Assembly (NCBI GenBank): GCA_934446465.1
Contig: CAKSEF010000018.1
Coordinates: 1 to 28,654, forward strand
Length of the DNA: 28,654 nucleotides
Source: an uncultured Oscillospiraceae bacterium
Lineage (GTDB): Bacteria; Bacillota; Clostridia; Oscillospirales; JAAYXM01
Direction: 5' to 3'
The notes under the pieces were generated by a model that saw only the letters and a list, made by a program, of their open reading frames with translations, did no database searches and was not told the DNA's origin. The translations under genes and the position numbers were made by a program. Positions 15,302 through 22,510 of this stretch are shown here, piece by piece. How positions within the stretch are numbered: position 1 is the first letter of the stretch; each line of letters starts with the position of its first letter.

Positions 15302-15323
15302 ATTCGACGTGGAGGTAGTTTTC

Positions 15324-16637
15324 ATGAAAAAAAGTAACCCCTTGGCGCTCTTGCCGATTGGCGTTTTCCTGGTTCTCTATCTTGGTCTCGGAATACTGTT
15401 TGAGTATGTTCTGAGAATTCCGATGGGGTTTTACAATATCCCCATAGTAGTGGCCTTTCTCGTAGCCTTACTTGTGGCGTGCCTGCAAAACAAAAAACTC
15501 AGTTTTGACGACAAGCTCAAAATAATGGGAGAAGGCGTAGGCGACAAAAACATAATTACCATGATTCTCATTTTCATGGTGGCGGGTATTTTTGTAGGTG
15601 TTGTAGGAAGAAGCAGTGCAAACAGCGTTGCATATTTTCTTCTCTCTGTAATCCCCGCAAAATACGCAGTTGCGGTTCTGTTCTGCGTAAGCTGTTTTGT
15701 ATCCCTTGCGATGGGAACTTCAGTCGGAACAATTACACTTATCGCGCCTATTGCGGTTTCCGTTTCGGATGCCTCCGGCTTTTTACTCCCTCTTTGCATC
15801 GGCTCGGTCGTAGGCGGAGCTATGTTCGGCGACAATCTGTCCTTCATATCGGATACGACTATCGCGGCATGCAACGGTCAGGGTTGTGAAATGAAAGACA
15901 AATTCAGAGAAAACTTCAAAATAGCCTTGCCTGCGGCGTTGCTAGCGTTAATTTCCATACTGATTCTCTCGTCGAAACAAGATGTCAGCGGAGCTGTTAT
16001 TGAGGAATATAATCTTATTCAAGTTATACCGTATGTTCTCGTTCTTATCGGCGGCATTATCGGAATCAACGTATTTGTTGTTCTCCTCATCGGAATCGTT
16101 TCCGGCGCCGTAATCATGCTTGCAACGGGTGCTGTCCCCGCAATCGACCTGCTCACAAGCATGGGTGCGGGAGTATCCGGAATGTTTGAAACGGCTATGG
16201 TTGCAATACTTGTTTCCGCAATCTGCGCACTTATACGCGAGCACGGCGGATTTGAAGCGTTGCTCAAAGGCATAAGACGCGTTTTCCGCGGTTACCGCGG
16301 AGGTCAGCTCGGAATGGGGCTTTTGGTTGGCGCGATGGACATTTCCACCGCAAATAACACCGTTGCGATAGTGATGGCAAACCCGATTGCCAAGGAGATG
16401 TCGGAGACTTATGGCATTTCTCCACGAAAGACAGCATCCCTTCTCGATACCTTCTCCTGTATATTCCAAGGTATTATTCCCTACGGCGCGCAAATATTGG
16501 TTGCCGTTTCTGCGGTTACCGCACTTGAACACTCAATTTCCTCATTTGATATAATTCCGTATCTTATCTATCCCTTTGCCCTGCTTATAAGCTCACTGGT
16601 ATTTATATTCTTTGTTCCGGACAAATCGAAGAAATAA
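15324..16637 (+). CDS. NhaC-family Na+/H+ antiporter
   Basis: The 437-residue membrane protein has roughly 11-12 hydrophobic helices. NhaC-like motifs are visible: FVSLAMGTSVGTITLIAPIA, VGGAMFGDNLSFISDTTIAA, and a late GAMDISTANNTVAIVMANPI with FQGIIPYGAQILV. Such proteins exchange cytoplasmic Na+ for H+, or a related organic ion pair, at the plasma membrane. ATG 15324 is chosen for the GGAGG 8 bases upstream; an in-frame GTG at 15309 lacks a site. Substrate cannot be fixed from sequence, because NhaC relatives include amino acid/Na+ exchangers. It is a single-gene unit ended by a hairpin. Confidence 0.88.
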   Translation: MKKSNPLALLPIGVFLVLYLGLGILFEYVLRIPMGFYNIPIVVAFLVALLVACLQNKKLSFDDKLKIMGEGVGDKNIITMILIFMVAGIFVGVVGRSSANSVAYFLLSVIPAKYAVAVLFCVSCFVSLAMGTSVGTITLIAPIAVSVSDASGFLLPLCIGSVVGGAMFGDNLSFISDTTIAACNGQGCEMKDKFRENFKIALPAALLALISILILSSKQDVSGAVIEEYNLIQVIPYVLVLIGGIIGINVFVVLLIGIVSGAVIMLATGAVPAIDLLTSMGAGVSGMFETAMVAILVSAICALIREHGGFEALLKGIRRVFRGYRGGQLGMGLLVGAMDISTANNTVAIVMANPIAKEMSETYGISPRKTASLLDTFSCIFQGIIPYGAQILVAVSAVTALEHSISSFDIIPYLIYPFALLISSLVFIFFVPDKSKK

Positions 16638-16657
16638 ATTACCGTACATGTAGAGAA

Positions 16658-16710
16658 AACGCACGGAGATTCAACCTGAATTAAGGTTGAAATCCCGTGC
16701 GCTTTCTTTA
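16658..16710 (+). terminator. Terminator of the NhaC-like gene
   Basis: An imperfect long stem (left arm about 16658-16676, right arm 16685-16703) built on CGCACGG/CCGTGCG and CAACC/GGTTG is followed by TTTCTTTAT. It begins about 20 bases after the gene. Confidence 0.75.
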
Positions 16711-16802
16711 TATCTTTTGATTCTATCGATATTTCAGATAGTCGAAAACCGTTTAATTGCCAACTAAGCGATCTTTTTCAAAAAAGTTCAGTGCATAGAG
16801 CA

Positions 16803-16831
16803 GAACAGCGCGGCGAAACACCGCGCTGTTC
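16803..16831 (-). terminator. Hairpin after the S26-like gene
   Basis: GAACAGCGCGG (16803-16813) pairs perfectly with CCGCGCTGTTC (16821-16831) around a 7-base loop, 17 bases after the S26-like stop on the minus strand. The U tract is weak. The rest of the 210-base gap 16638-16847 shows no gene. Confidence 0.65.
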
Positions 16832-16847
16832 TTCAAAATAAAAACAT

Positions 16848-17273
16848 CTATTTTATAATCCTTCTTATTCTGCCGATGACTTTCCTGATAAGCCTCCTGA
16901 GCTTGTGCGTATTGACTGTATAAACCGCATACAGCCGATAAAAAACATTCTTAGTTGTGCAATATCTGTTCTTTCGGTAGAAAGCCGATAAAACGCCCAC
17001 TATCTGGTCATCCGTTATTCCGTATTCATAGTTTTCACAATTATCTCCGCAAATGACATATGAATCGGGAAGCACCTTTACTATTCTGTGAAGGACATAT
17101 TCCCCGTCCCTGCGGTACAGCGGAACGTCATACTTTCTCAATCTGCCGAATTTAGGTGTTACAATTATGGTATCCCGCCTGTCGGCAAAAAGCGGAAGCA
17201 TGCTAATTCCCGAGGTTGTGCAGACGAATTTTCCGTCATCCCGAATCACCTGCTCAATAGTTCTTTCACTCAT
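16848..17273 (-). CDS. S24/S26-family signal-peptidase-like protein
   Basis: The 141-residue protein carries signal-peptidase blocks: SGISMLPLF with candidate nucleophile Ser24, KYDVPLYRRDGEYVLHRIV, and CGDNCENYEYGITDDQIVGV (box E-like). In place of the general-base lysine of bacterial type I signal peptidases it has His62-Arg63, as in SipW/ER-type enzymes. There is no N-terminal membrane anchor. Instead residues 123-141 form a very basic amphipathic tail (HKLRRLIRKVIGRIRRIIK). Its ATG overlaps the stop of the PqqD-like gene (ATGA), so the two are co-translated. Whether it cleaves a peptide is not known; the fold and paired context suggest a peptide-processing role. I infer this from the family, as no substrate is visible nearby. 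Confidence 0.82.
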   Translation of the reverse strand: MSERTIEQVIRDDGKFVCTTSGISMLPLFADRRDTIIVTPKFGRLRKYDVPLYRRDGEYVLHRIVKVLPDSYVICGDNCENYEYGITDDQIVGVLSAFYRKNRYCTTKNVFYRLYAVYTVNTHKLRRLIRKVIGRIRRIIK

Positions 17274-17536
17274 ACCTCAAGAAGTCCCGTTTCCGTCATC
17301 TTTTTAATCATCTTTTGGGTATCTGCAAGTGCTTTTTCCGAATCTATCTCATACTTCTGTGCAAGTTTTTCGGCGACCTCATTCTCCGAGAGGCCCTGCG
17401 AAATCCATTCCCAAACGTCCGCACCGGAATCGTTAAGCTTAATCATGCCATGAAAATTTTCACTTGCATCGCCGTTTGCAATTACAACTGCATCATCAAG
17501 TATACGACGAAGAACGAATCCATCCTTGATTTTCAT
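17270..17536 (-). CDS. PqqD-like peptide-binding (RRE-fold) protein
   Basis: The 88-residue protein matches the PqqD family: FVLRRILDDAVVIANGD at the N-terminus, HGMIKLNDSGADVWEWISQG in the middle, and a helical C-terminus EKLAQKYEIDSEKALADTQK ending TGLLEV. PqqD domains bind leader peptides of ribosomally made, modified peptides and hand them to modifying enzymes; standalone homologues of unknown role also exist. ATG 17536 has GGAGGGGAG upstream and fits the family length. An in-frame start at 17647 would run through the promoter and terminator. It is the first gene of a two-gene operon with a consensus promoter. Confidence 0.88.
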   Translation of the reverse strand: MKIKDGFVLRRILDDAVVIANGDASENFHGMIKLNDSGADVWEWISQGLSENEVAEKLAQKYEIDSEKALADTQKMIKKMTETGLLEV

Positions 17537-17557
17537 TTTTCTCCCCTCCATAAGAAC

Positions 17558-17586
17558 ATAATAACCCGTTTGCACCTTTCTGTCAA
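17558..17586 (-). promoter_or_regulatory. Strong sigma-A promoter for the PqqD-like/S26-like pair
   Basis: On the minus strand TTGACA (17586-17581) is followed after exactly 17 bases by TATTAT (17563-17558). The ATG at 17536 is 21 bases downstream of the -10, giving a very short leader. Confidence 0.85.
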
Positions 17587-17596
17587 GATTGAAAAA

Positions 17597-17628
17597 CAAA
17601 GCGCAGGGGCATTTTTCCCTGTGCTTTG
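17597..17628. terminator. Terminator of the rpe-flippase operon
   Basis: CAAAGCGCAGGG (17597-17608) pairs with CCCTGTGCTTTG (17617-17628) with one G-U pair. It is followed on the minus strand by TTTTTC and on the plus strand by CTTTTTC. It separates the flippase gene from the PqqD-like promoter. Confidence 0.85.
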
Positions 17629-17652
17629 CTTTTTCTTCTATTGCCATTATCT

Positions 17653-19398
17653 CTATTTTTTAATTCCCGGGAGTTTTCTGTAAAATGCGGCCAATTTATC
17701 TCCCTTAGGAAGCATTTTTAAATCCTCTTCCGTTATGGCGCGGAGAAGCACGAGTGAAGCGATGTAGATTACTCCGCCGACCGCTATTCCGAATATCGTA
17801 GCGAGCTTAATCGATACATACTTCTCAAGTATGAGCGAGGTTATAAGCGCACCGCCGCCGCAGAGCAACGCGGAAATCAGCGGTTTAACAAACACTGTCA
17901 TATAGTTGAGCTTCAGGTTCGTAATTCTAAGCAGGAAGAACAGGCTGATTGTCATTATAGCGACATAGCAGATAAGTGTTCCTACTGCGGCGCCGCGAAT
18001 ATTAATCTGAGGTATCGCAACCGTAATATAATTGAATGCAAGCTTGAACGACGCGCACCCAATCATTATTTTCACTGGCAAATCCGCACGTCCGACGGCT
18101 TGGAGCATGCTGTTAATCGGAGAACATGATGCGGCGAAAATAACGGCAATACCCAGAATTGAGAGTAGCGGCACCGCTATTGAGACCTCTTCGGCTCTGA
18201 GCGGATACAACAGCGTAAGTATTCCTCTCGACAACACGGACATTCCTATTCCCGCAGGCAAGACGAGAAGCATCGTCATTCTGAGCACGGCTTCAACATT
18301 CTTTTTCAGTGAATCGTGGTTCTTTTCCGACCACGCGACAGTTACCGCAGGCAATGCACTTACGCCGAACGCCACTGTAAATGTCGGAATAAGATTATAC
18401 AGATTAACCGCCATGCCTTTATAACATCCGTTTAAGTAGTTCGGTATATCTGCCGCATCTTTCGTATAAGGTACAGCCCCGTTATACATTGACAAAATTA
18501 TGTCCTTACCCGAATTAACCGCATCATGTAATCGGTTCATTATAGAGAGAAGGTCAATTACTCCCGTAATCTGACCGACGCATGAGCCGAGTGCCACGGG
18601 AAGTGCTATTTTCACAATTTTTCTCACTATACTTTTCGATGAAGTGTCTTCTTGAGGCATAGACAACTGCGCATTTGTAATATTGTCCCCGCGCCATCTG
18701 TGCCTTAGATATATCGAAAGCCAGCTTCCGAAAGCGCCGAGCGCAACACCGAGAATGGCCGCTGCCGCTGCCACCTGCAGTATCAGCTTTTCTGCATCCT
18801 CAAAGGAATTAAAGGCTTTCCCGAAAACTTTCGATGTAGCGGTGTATTGTGAAATGCCGAGCTTGTACACACCCATTGACAGACCGAGTCCGAAAATAAG
18901 CTTTACGACAACTTCAACTACCTGGGCTATGGCGGTCGGATACATATTCTGCAAGCCTTCATAGTATCCTTTATACGCCGATGTGAGGCAGACAAAGAAT
19001 ACCGTGGGTGCCATTGCCGTTACGGCAAGATATGCTCCGGGGTTCTGTATCCACTTTTCCGTAAACACCTTTGCTCCGAAAAGCAGTATTAAGAGTCCGA
19101 CAGTTCCCGTTATCAGGAAAATTTCATTTGCTATTTTCAATGCTTTTCTTGCGTCGCGGTATCGGCCCTGAGACACACTTTCCGCAACTATTTTTGCTAT
19201 TGCAACGGGAAGCCCCGCATTTGAAATTACGTATACGGGCATATATATGTCATACGCATTGGAGAAATAGCCCATGCCGTCGCCGCCGATTATGTTCATC
19301 AGCGGTATCTTAAATATTGCGCCTATCGCCTTTACGAGAACCGCCGCAACAGACAGAATCAAAGCGCCTTTAAAAAAGCTCTGTTTTTTTTCTTGCAA
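17653..19398 (-). CDS. MurJ/SpoVB-like polysaccharide or lipid-linked flippase
   Basis: The protein is about 581 residues with roughly 14 hydrophobic segments. It opens with FFKGALILSVAAVLVKAIGA and continues with YIMPVY-type IYMPVYVISNAGLPVAIAKI, a signature of the MVF/SpoVB/oligosaccharide flippase group. Such proteins flip lipid-linked cell-wall or polysaccharide precursors, including lipid II, across the membrane; SpoVB acts in spore cortex synthesis. No ATG fits. TTG 19398 is chosen because GAAAGGACGG lies upstream and the rpe stop is 26 bases before it. A longer in-frame version reaching 19536 would overlap rpe with non-conserved sequence. Exact substrate is unresolved. It is transcribed with rpe. 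Confidence 0.88.
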   Translation of the reverse strand: MQEKKQSFFKGALILSVAAVLVKAIGAIFKIPLMNIIGGDGMGYFSNAYDIYMPVYVISNAGLPVAIAKIVAESVSQGRYRDARKALKIANEIFLITGTVGLLILLFGAKVFTEKWIQNPGAYLAVTAMAPTVFFVCLTSAYKGYYEGLQNMYPTAIAQVVEVVVKLIFGLGLSMGVYKLGISQYTATSKVFGKAFNSFEDAEKLILQVAAAAAILGVALGAFGSWLSIYLRHRWRGDNITNAQLSMPQEDTSSKSIVRKIVKIALPVALGSCVGQITGVIDLLSIMNRLHDAVNSGKDIILSMYNGAVPYTKDAADIPNYLNGCYKGMAVNLYNLIPTFTVAFGVSALPAVTVAWSEKNHDSLKKNVEAVLRMTMLLVLPAGIGMSVLSRGILTLLYPLRAEEVSIAVPLLSILGIAVIFAASCSPINSMLQAVGRADLPVKIMIGCASFKLAFNYITVAIPQINIRGAAVGTLICYVAIMTISLFFLLRITNLKLNYMTVFVKPLISALLCGGGALITSLILEKYVSIKLATIFGIAVGGVIYIASLVLLRAITEEDLKMLPKGDKLAAFYRKLPGIKK

Positions 19399-19424
19399 AA
19401 CTTTTACCGTCCTTTCGGAATACC

Positions 19425-20069
19425 TCACTCGCCGAGAATACGTATTGCCTTTTCCATATGCTCCGCGCCGAACACGGAAGACCCCGCAACTATTGCATTT
19501 GCTCCAAGGGCTTTTGCTGCCGCAACGTTTTCGCAAGTTACACCGCCGTCAATTTCGAGCAGGCACTTTGGATTTGCGGAATCAATCAATTTCTTCGCCT
19601 CCCCTATTTTCGGCAAACATTTTTCTATAAACTTCTGTCCGCCGAAACCGGGTTCAACAGTCATTATAAGTATCATATCAAGCAATTCGATGTATTCTTC
19701 TATTTCAGACACGGGTGTGCCGGGTTTAATTGAAAGAGCACACTTAACTCCTGCTTCCTTAATTTTCATGAGTGTTTTTCTTATATCGGAATCGCACTCT
19801 TTATGTATCGTAATTATATCCGCTCCCGCTTTTATGAAGTCATCAATGTAGAACAAAGGGTCTGAAATCATGAGATGCACGTCAAGCACCAAATCACTCA
19901 CCTTTGACAGCGCTTTAACAACAGGTGCACCGATTGATATATTCGGAACAAAATGGCCGTCCATGACGTCTATGTGTGCCCAATCCGCACCCGCATTCTT
20001 TAAGCGCAGCATATCTCTTTCAAGGTTTGCAAAATCAGCCGATAAAATAGATGGTGAAACTATTGCCAT
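19425..20069 (-). CDS. rpe: Ribulose-phosphate 3-epimerase
   Basis: The 214-residue TIM-barrel enzyme interconverts ribulose-5-phosphate and xylulose-5-phosphate in the pentose phosphate pathway. Visible motifs are SPSILSADFANLERDM at the N-terminus, HIDVMDGHFVPNISIG with metal-binding His/Asp, DVHLMISDPLFYI, MTVEPGFGGQKFI and LEIDGGVT. Length is standard. GGAGG lies 7 bases before the ATG, and the gene has its own promoter. It is followed by the flippase gene. Confidence 0.97.
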   Translation of the reverse strand: MAIVSPSILSADFANLERDMLRLKNAGADWAHIDVMDGHFVPNISIGAPVVKALSKVSDLVLDVHLMISDPLFYIDDFIKAGADIITIHKECDSDIRKTLMKIKEAGVKCALSIKPGTPVSEIEEYIELLDMILIMTVEPGFGGQKFIEKCLPKIGEAKKLIDSANPKCLLEIDGGVTCENVAAAKALGANAIVAGSSVFGAEHMEKAIRILGE

Positions 20070-20110
20070 ATTATATCCTCCGATACAAGTTAAATGCTTT
20101 TGCGACTTAT

Positions 20111-20139
20111 ATTGTACAACAACACAAAGAAAATATCAA
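20111..20139 (-). promoter_or_regulatory. Sigma-A promoter of rpe
   Basis: On the minus strand TTGATA (20139-20134), 17 bases, then TACAAT (20116-20111). The ATG at 20069 is 41 bases downstream of the -10. Confidence 0.75.
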
Positions 20140-20143
20140 TCAT

Positions 20144-20257
20144 TTAATTGTGAACTCTTTTACGATGTACGACATACCATGGTAATGAGCAGAGCGGTAA
20201 AGCCTTGCACAATCTTGTTATCTCCAAAAGGTGAACGTGTGTTTTCCGCTCTTTCAT
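20144..20257 (-). CDS. Possible 37-residue small ORF, unknown
   Basis: On the minus strand an ATG at 20257 opens a 37-codon frame (MKERKTHVHLLEITRLCKAL, then PLCSLPWYVVHRKRVHN). GGGAGG lies 5 bases upstream. The frame is basic and histidine-rich with two cysteines and has no recognised homologue. The ribosome-binding site lies within an imperfect hairpin (20261-20281). It sits between the tRNA-Gly terminator and the rpe promoter, and no dedicated promoter is seen, so it may be chance. Confidence 0.25.
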   Translation of the reverse strand: MKERKTHVHLLEITRLCKALPLCSLPWYVVHRKRVHN

Positions 20258-20280
20258 ATAGCCCTCCCGTAATGGGCGGG

Positions 20281-20327
20281 CACAGCAAAAAAATCAATCA
20301 GCCTAAACTGATTGATTTTTTGCTGTG
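20281..20327 (-). terminator. Terminator of tRNA-Gly
   Basis: On the minus strand ATCAATCAG and CTGATTGAT form a stem around TTTAGG, followed by seven T bases and GCTGTG. The flanks extend the stem to about 20 pairs with one bulged base. It begins within 5 bases of the tRNA CCA end. Confidence 0.9.
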
Positions 20328-20330
20328 TTA

Positions 20331-20405
20331 TGGAGCGGAAGACGAGATTCGAACTCGCGACTTTCACCTTGGCAAGGTGACACTCTACCACTGAGTCACT
20401 CCCGC
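20331..20405 (-). tRNA. tRNA-Gly (anticodon GCC), CCA encoded
   Basis: The minus strand reads GCGGGAG at the 5' end and CTTCCGC-T-CCA at the 3' end, giving a 7-bp acceptor stem with one G-U. The anticodon arm TCACC-TTGCCAA-GGTGA has GCC at the centre, and the T arm has TTCGAAT. The D arm has AGTGGTAGAG. It reads GGC/GGT glycine codons. The total is 75 bases including CCA. Confidence 0.96.
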
Positions 20406-20418
20406 ATTTGCAATAGTT

Positions 20419-20446
20419 ATTATACCACATTTATTGTCTATGTCAA
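20419..20446 (-). promoter_or_regulatory. Promoter of tRNA-Gly
   Basis: On the minus strand TTGACA (20446-20441), a 16-base spacer and TATAAT (20424-20419) with an extended TGG. The tRNA 5' end at 20405 is 13 bases after the -10. Confidence 0.88.
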
Positions 20447-20481
20447 CACCTGCAGCAAATTTTTTTCTTTTTGCCTCAAGC

Positions 20482-20510
20482 TTGACTGTTTTTTATCCTT
20501 AAAGTATAAT
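20482..20510 (+). promoter_or_regulatory. Promoter of the DUF1015 gene
   Basis: TTGACT (20482-20487), 17 bases and TATAAT (20505-20510). The ATG at 20551 is 40 bases downstream. Confidence 0.8.
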
Positions 20511-20550
20511 TGAGTAAATGAAATATTAAAGGCGAATTGAGGTTCTTTAT

Positions 20551-21816
20551 ATGAGCAACTGTGTTTTTTCAAAAGGAGAAATTCTTCTTCCGAAGGTCGG
20601 AACTGATTTTACAAAATGGAGCGTTGTCGCATGCGACCAATACACATCCGAACCGGAATACTGGGAGAACGTGTCAAAATTTGTCGGCAGTTCCCCTTCC
20701 ACACTGCACCTAACACTTCCGGAAATCTATCTTAACGGCAATGATACTCCCGCGAGGATTAAAAAAATAAACGCAACTATGGATTCCTATTTAACATCAG
20801 GTTTCTTTTCAGCTCCGAAAAAGAAACACTTATATATCGAGAGGACCCAGCGCAACGGAAAAACGCGAAAAGGAATTATTGGAGTTGTTGACCTCGAGGA
20901 ATATGACTACTCCAAAGGTTCGCAGTCAAAGATACGCGCAACGGAAGGCACAGTTTTAGAACGCATTCCCCCGCGTGTTAAGGTGCGTGAGCATGCGCCT
21001 CTTGAACTCCCCCACATAATGCTTCTAATAGATGATATTAAAAAAACAGTTATTGAACCTTTGGCGCAGAAAAAGGATTCTTTTGAAAAAGCATATGATT
21101 TTCGGCTTATGGAAAACTCCGGAAGCATAATCGGCTACTGGGTAGATGACGAAGAATCCGAAAGAATAGACCGTGCTATTTCAGAGCTCGGTTCATATAA
21201 AGAGTTTGCGGAAAAATACGGCGAGTCCGAAAAGGGTGTGCTTCTGTTCGCGGTCGGAGACGGAAACCACTCCCTTGCGACTGCCAAAGAGTGTTGGGAA
21301 CGTCTTAAGAAAACACTTCCGAGCTCGGAGTTAAACTCACATCCTGCGCGCTTTGCGCTCACCGAGATTGTTAATCTTCATGATGACGCCCTCGAATTTG
21401 AGGCCATACATCGCGTTGTTTTCGGTGTTGATTTTGCGGATTTAAAGAATGAACTTTCCCACCATTATGAACTTTCTGATTCAGCAGAACAGGTTTTCAC
21501 TCTGATTTGCGGAAATTCAGAAGAAAGAATCGGAATCCTTAACCCGTCATCCAACTTAACTGTCGGTTCTGTGCAGAACTTTATCGATTCCTATTTGGAA
21601 AATTACGGAGGGAGCGTAGATTACATACACGGAGAGGATGTTGTGCGTCAGCTCTCCGCGGACGGCAAAAATGTCGGTTTTTTACTCCCGTCAATAGAAA
21701 AATCGACACTTTTCCCTACTGTTATACGAGACGGAGCTCTCCCCCGCAAGGCTTTTTCAATGGGTCATGCTTGGGATAAGCGTTTTTACCTCGAATCGAG
21801 AAAAATATCAAAATAA
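20551..21816 (+). CDS. DUF1015 family protein
   Basis: The 421-residue soluble protein shows DUF1015 landmarks: VVACDQYTSEPEYWENV at the N-terminus, then LERIPPRVKVREHAPLELPH, MLLIDDIKKTVIEPL and FAVGDGNHSLATAKECWE. Its function is unproven, although the family is widespread in anaerobes and methanogens. The GDGNHSLATAK motif is the most conserved element. It has its own promoter and shares a convergent terminator with rubrerythrin. A weak GAGG site lies before the ATG. Confidence 0.9.
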   Translation: MSNCVFSKGEILLPKVGTDFTKWSVVACDQYTSEPEYWENVSKFVGSSPSTLHLTLPEIYLNGNDTPARIKKINATMDSYLTSGFFSAPKKKHLYIERTQRNGKTRKGIIGVVDLEEYDYSKGSQSKIRATEGTVLERIPPRVKVREHAPLELPHIMLLIDDIKKTVIEPLAQKKDSFEKAYDFRLMENSGSIIGYWVDDEESERIDRAISELGSYKEFAEKYGESEKGVLLFAVGDGNHSLATAKECWERLKKTLPSSELNSHPARFALTEIVNLHDDALEFEAIHRVVFGVDFADLKNELSHHYELSDSAEQVFTLICGNSEERIGILNPSSNLTVGSVQNFIDSYLENYGGSVDYIHGEDVVRQLSADGKNVGFLLPSIEKSTLFPTVIRDGALPRKAFSMGHAWDKRFYLESRKISK

Positions 21817-21842
21817 AAAAGGCGGATATTGTCCGCCTTTTT
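21816..21842. terminator. Bidirectional terminator between the DUF1015 gene and rubrerythrin
   Basis: AAAAAGGCGGA (21816-21826) pairs perfectly with TCCGCCTTTTT (21832-21842) around TATTG. It serves both convergent genes and overlaps their stop codons. Confidence 0.88.
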
Positions 21843-22419
21843 ATTTGATTTCAGTCATATATCCAATAGGATGATTACACAGCGGGCATCGTTCCAATGC
21901 GCTTTCTGACGTATATTCGTACCCGCAGTTTTCGCAGCGCCACAATACCTCTTTTTCACGTTTATAAACAGTACCGTTTGCAAACCTCTCTGCCATTTCC
22001 GTGAAAACTTTATTGTGTTCCGATTCAACCTTTGCTATAAGTTCGTATGTGGCTGCAATTTCAGGAAATTTTTCTTTTCTTGCTATTTCCGCAAATCGGG
22101 GGTATACTATGGTTGCTTCTTCATTTTCTCCCTCGGCGGCAGATTCGAGGTTCACCTTAAGCGTTCCGAGTTTATACGAGTATCCCGCACTTATATCTAT
22201 ATTGTTGAATCCGAAATCGCTGTTGCTTGTCAAGAAGTTCATAAATACTTTGGCGTGAGCGAGTTCATTGTTCTCAATGGCGGTGATTCTTCTGTATAGA
22301 GCTTCATGTCCCTCTTTTCGCATTGCAGATGCGTAAAAATGGTATCGTGTCCGTGCCTGACTTTCTCCGGCGAAAGAGCGGGCAAGATTTATAAGCGTTT
22401 CTGTTCCGTTTAAATTCAT
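21841..22419 (-). CDS. Rubrerythrin
   Basis: The 192-residue protein has a ferritin-like diiron domain: FAGESQARTRYHFYA, IENNELAHAKVF with a Glu-x-x-His pair, and a second ELIAKVESEHNKVF pair. A C-terminal rubredoxin-like iron site follows (CENCGYEY...CPLCNHP, two CxxC). Rubrerythrins reduce hydrogen peroxide in anaerobes using NAD(P)H-derived electrons. ATG 22419 follows AAGGAG at 7 bases; a GTG one codon upstream is less likely. It diverges from copA across an 88-base region with an inverted repeat. Confidence 0.96.
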   Translation of the reverse strand: MNLNGTETLINLARSFAGESQARTRYHFYASAMRKEGHEALYRRITAIENNELAHAKVFMNFLTSNSDFGFNNIDISAGYSYKLGTLKVNLESAAEGENEEATIVYPRFAEIARKEKFPEIAATYELIAKVESEHNKVFTEMAERFANGTVYKREKEVLWRCENCGYEYTSESALERCPLCNHPIGYMTEIK

Positions 22420-22452
22420 CACAATTCTCCTTAAAATAAACTAATCTGAATT

Positions 22453-22485
22453 TTAGTATGTGCAATCATTTTTCCAGCATACTAA
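22453..22485. repeat. Spaced inverted repeat between rubrerythrin and copA
   Basis: TTAGTATG (22453-22460) and CATACTAA (22478-22485) are exact inverted repeats, 17 bases apart, in the divergent intergenic region. It may be an operator for a metal or peroxide regulator, or a pair of outward -10-like elements (TACTAAAAT and TACTAAGAT). Confidence 0.5.
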
Positions 22486-22510
22486 GATTACTCAAAAGTG
22501 AGGTGTTTTT

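Noticed and set aside
15948..16532. Minus-strand open frame opposite the NhaC-like gene
   Set aside because: It is the complement of transmembrane coding sequence, is Cys/His/Asn-rich and has no ribosome-binding site.
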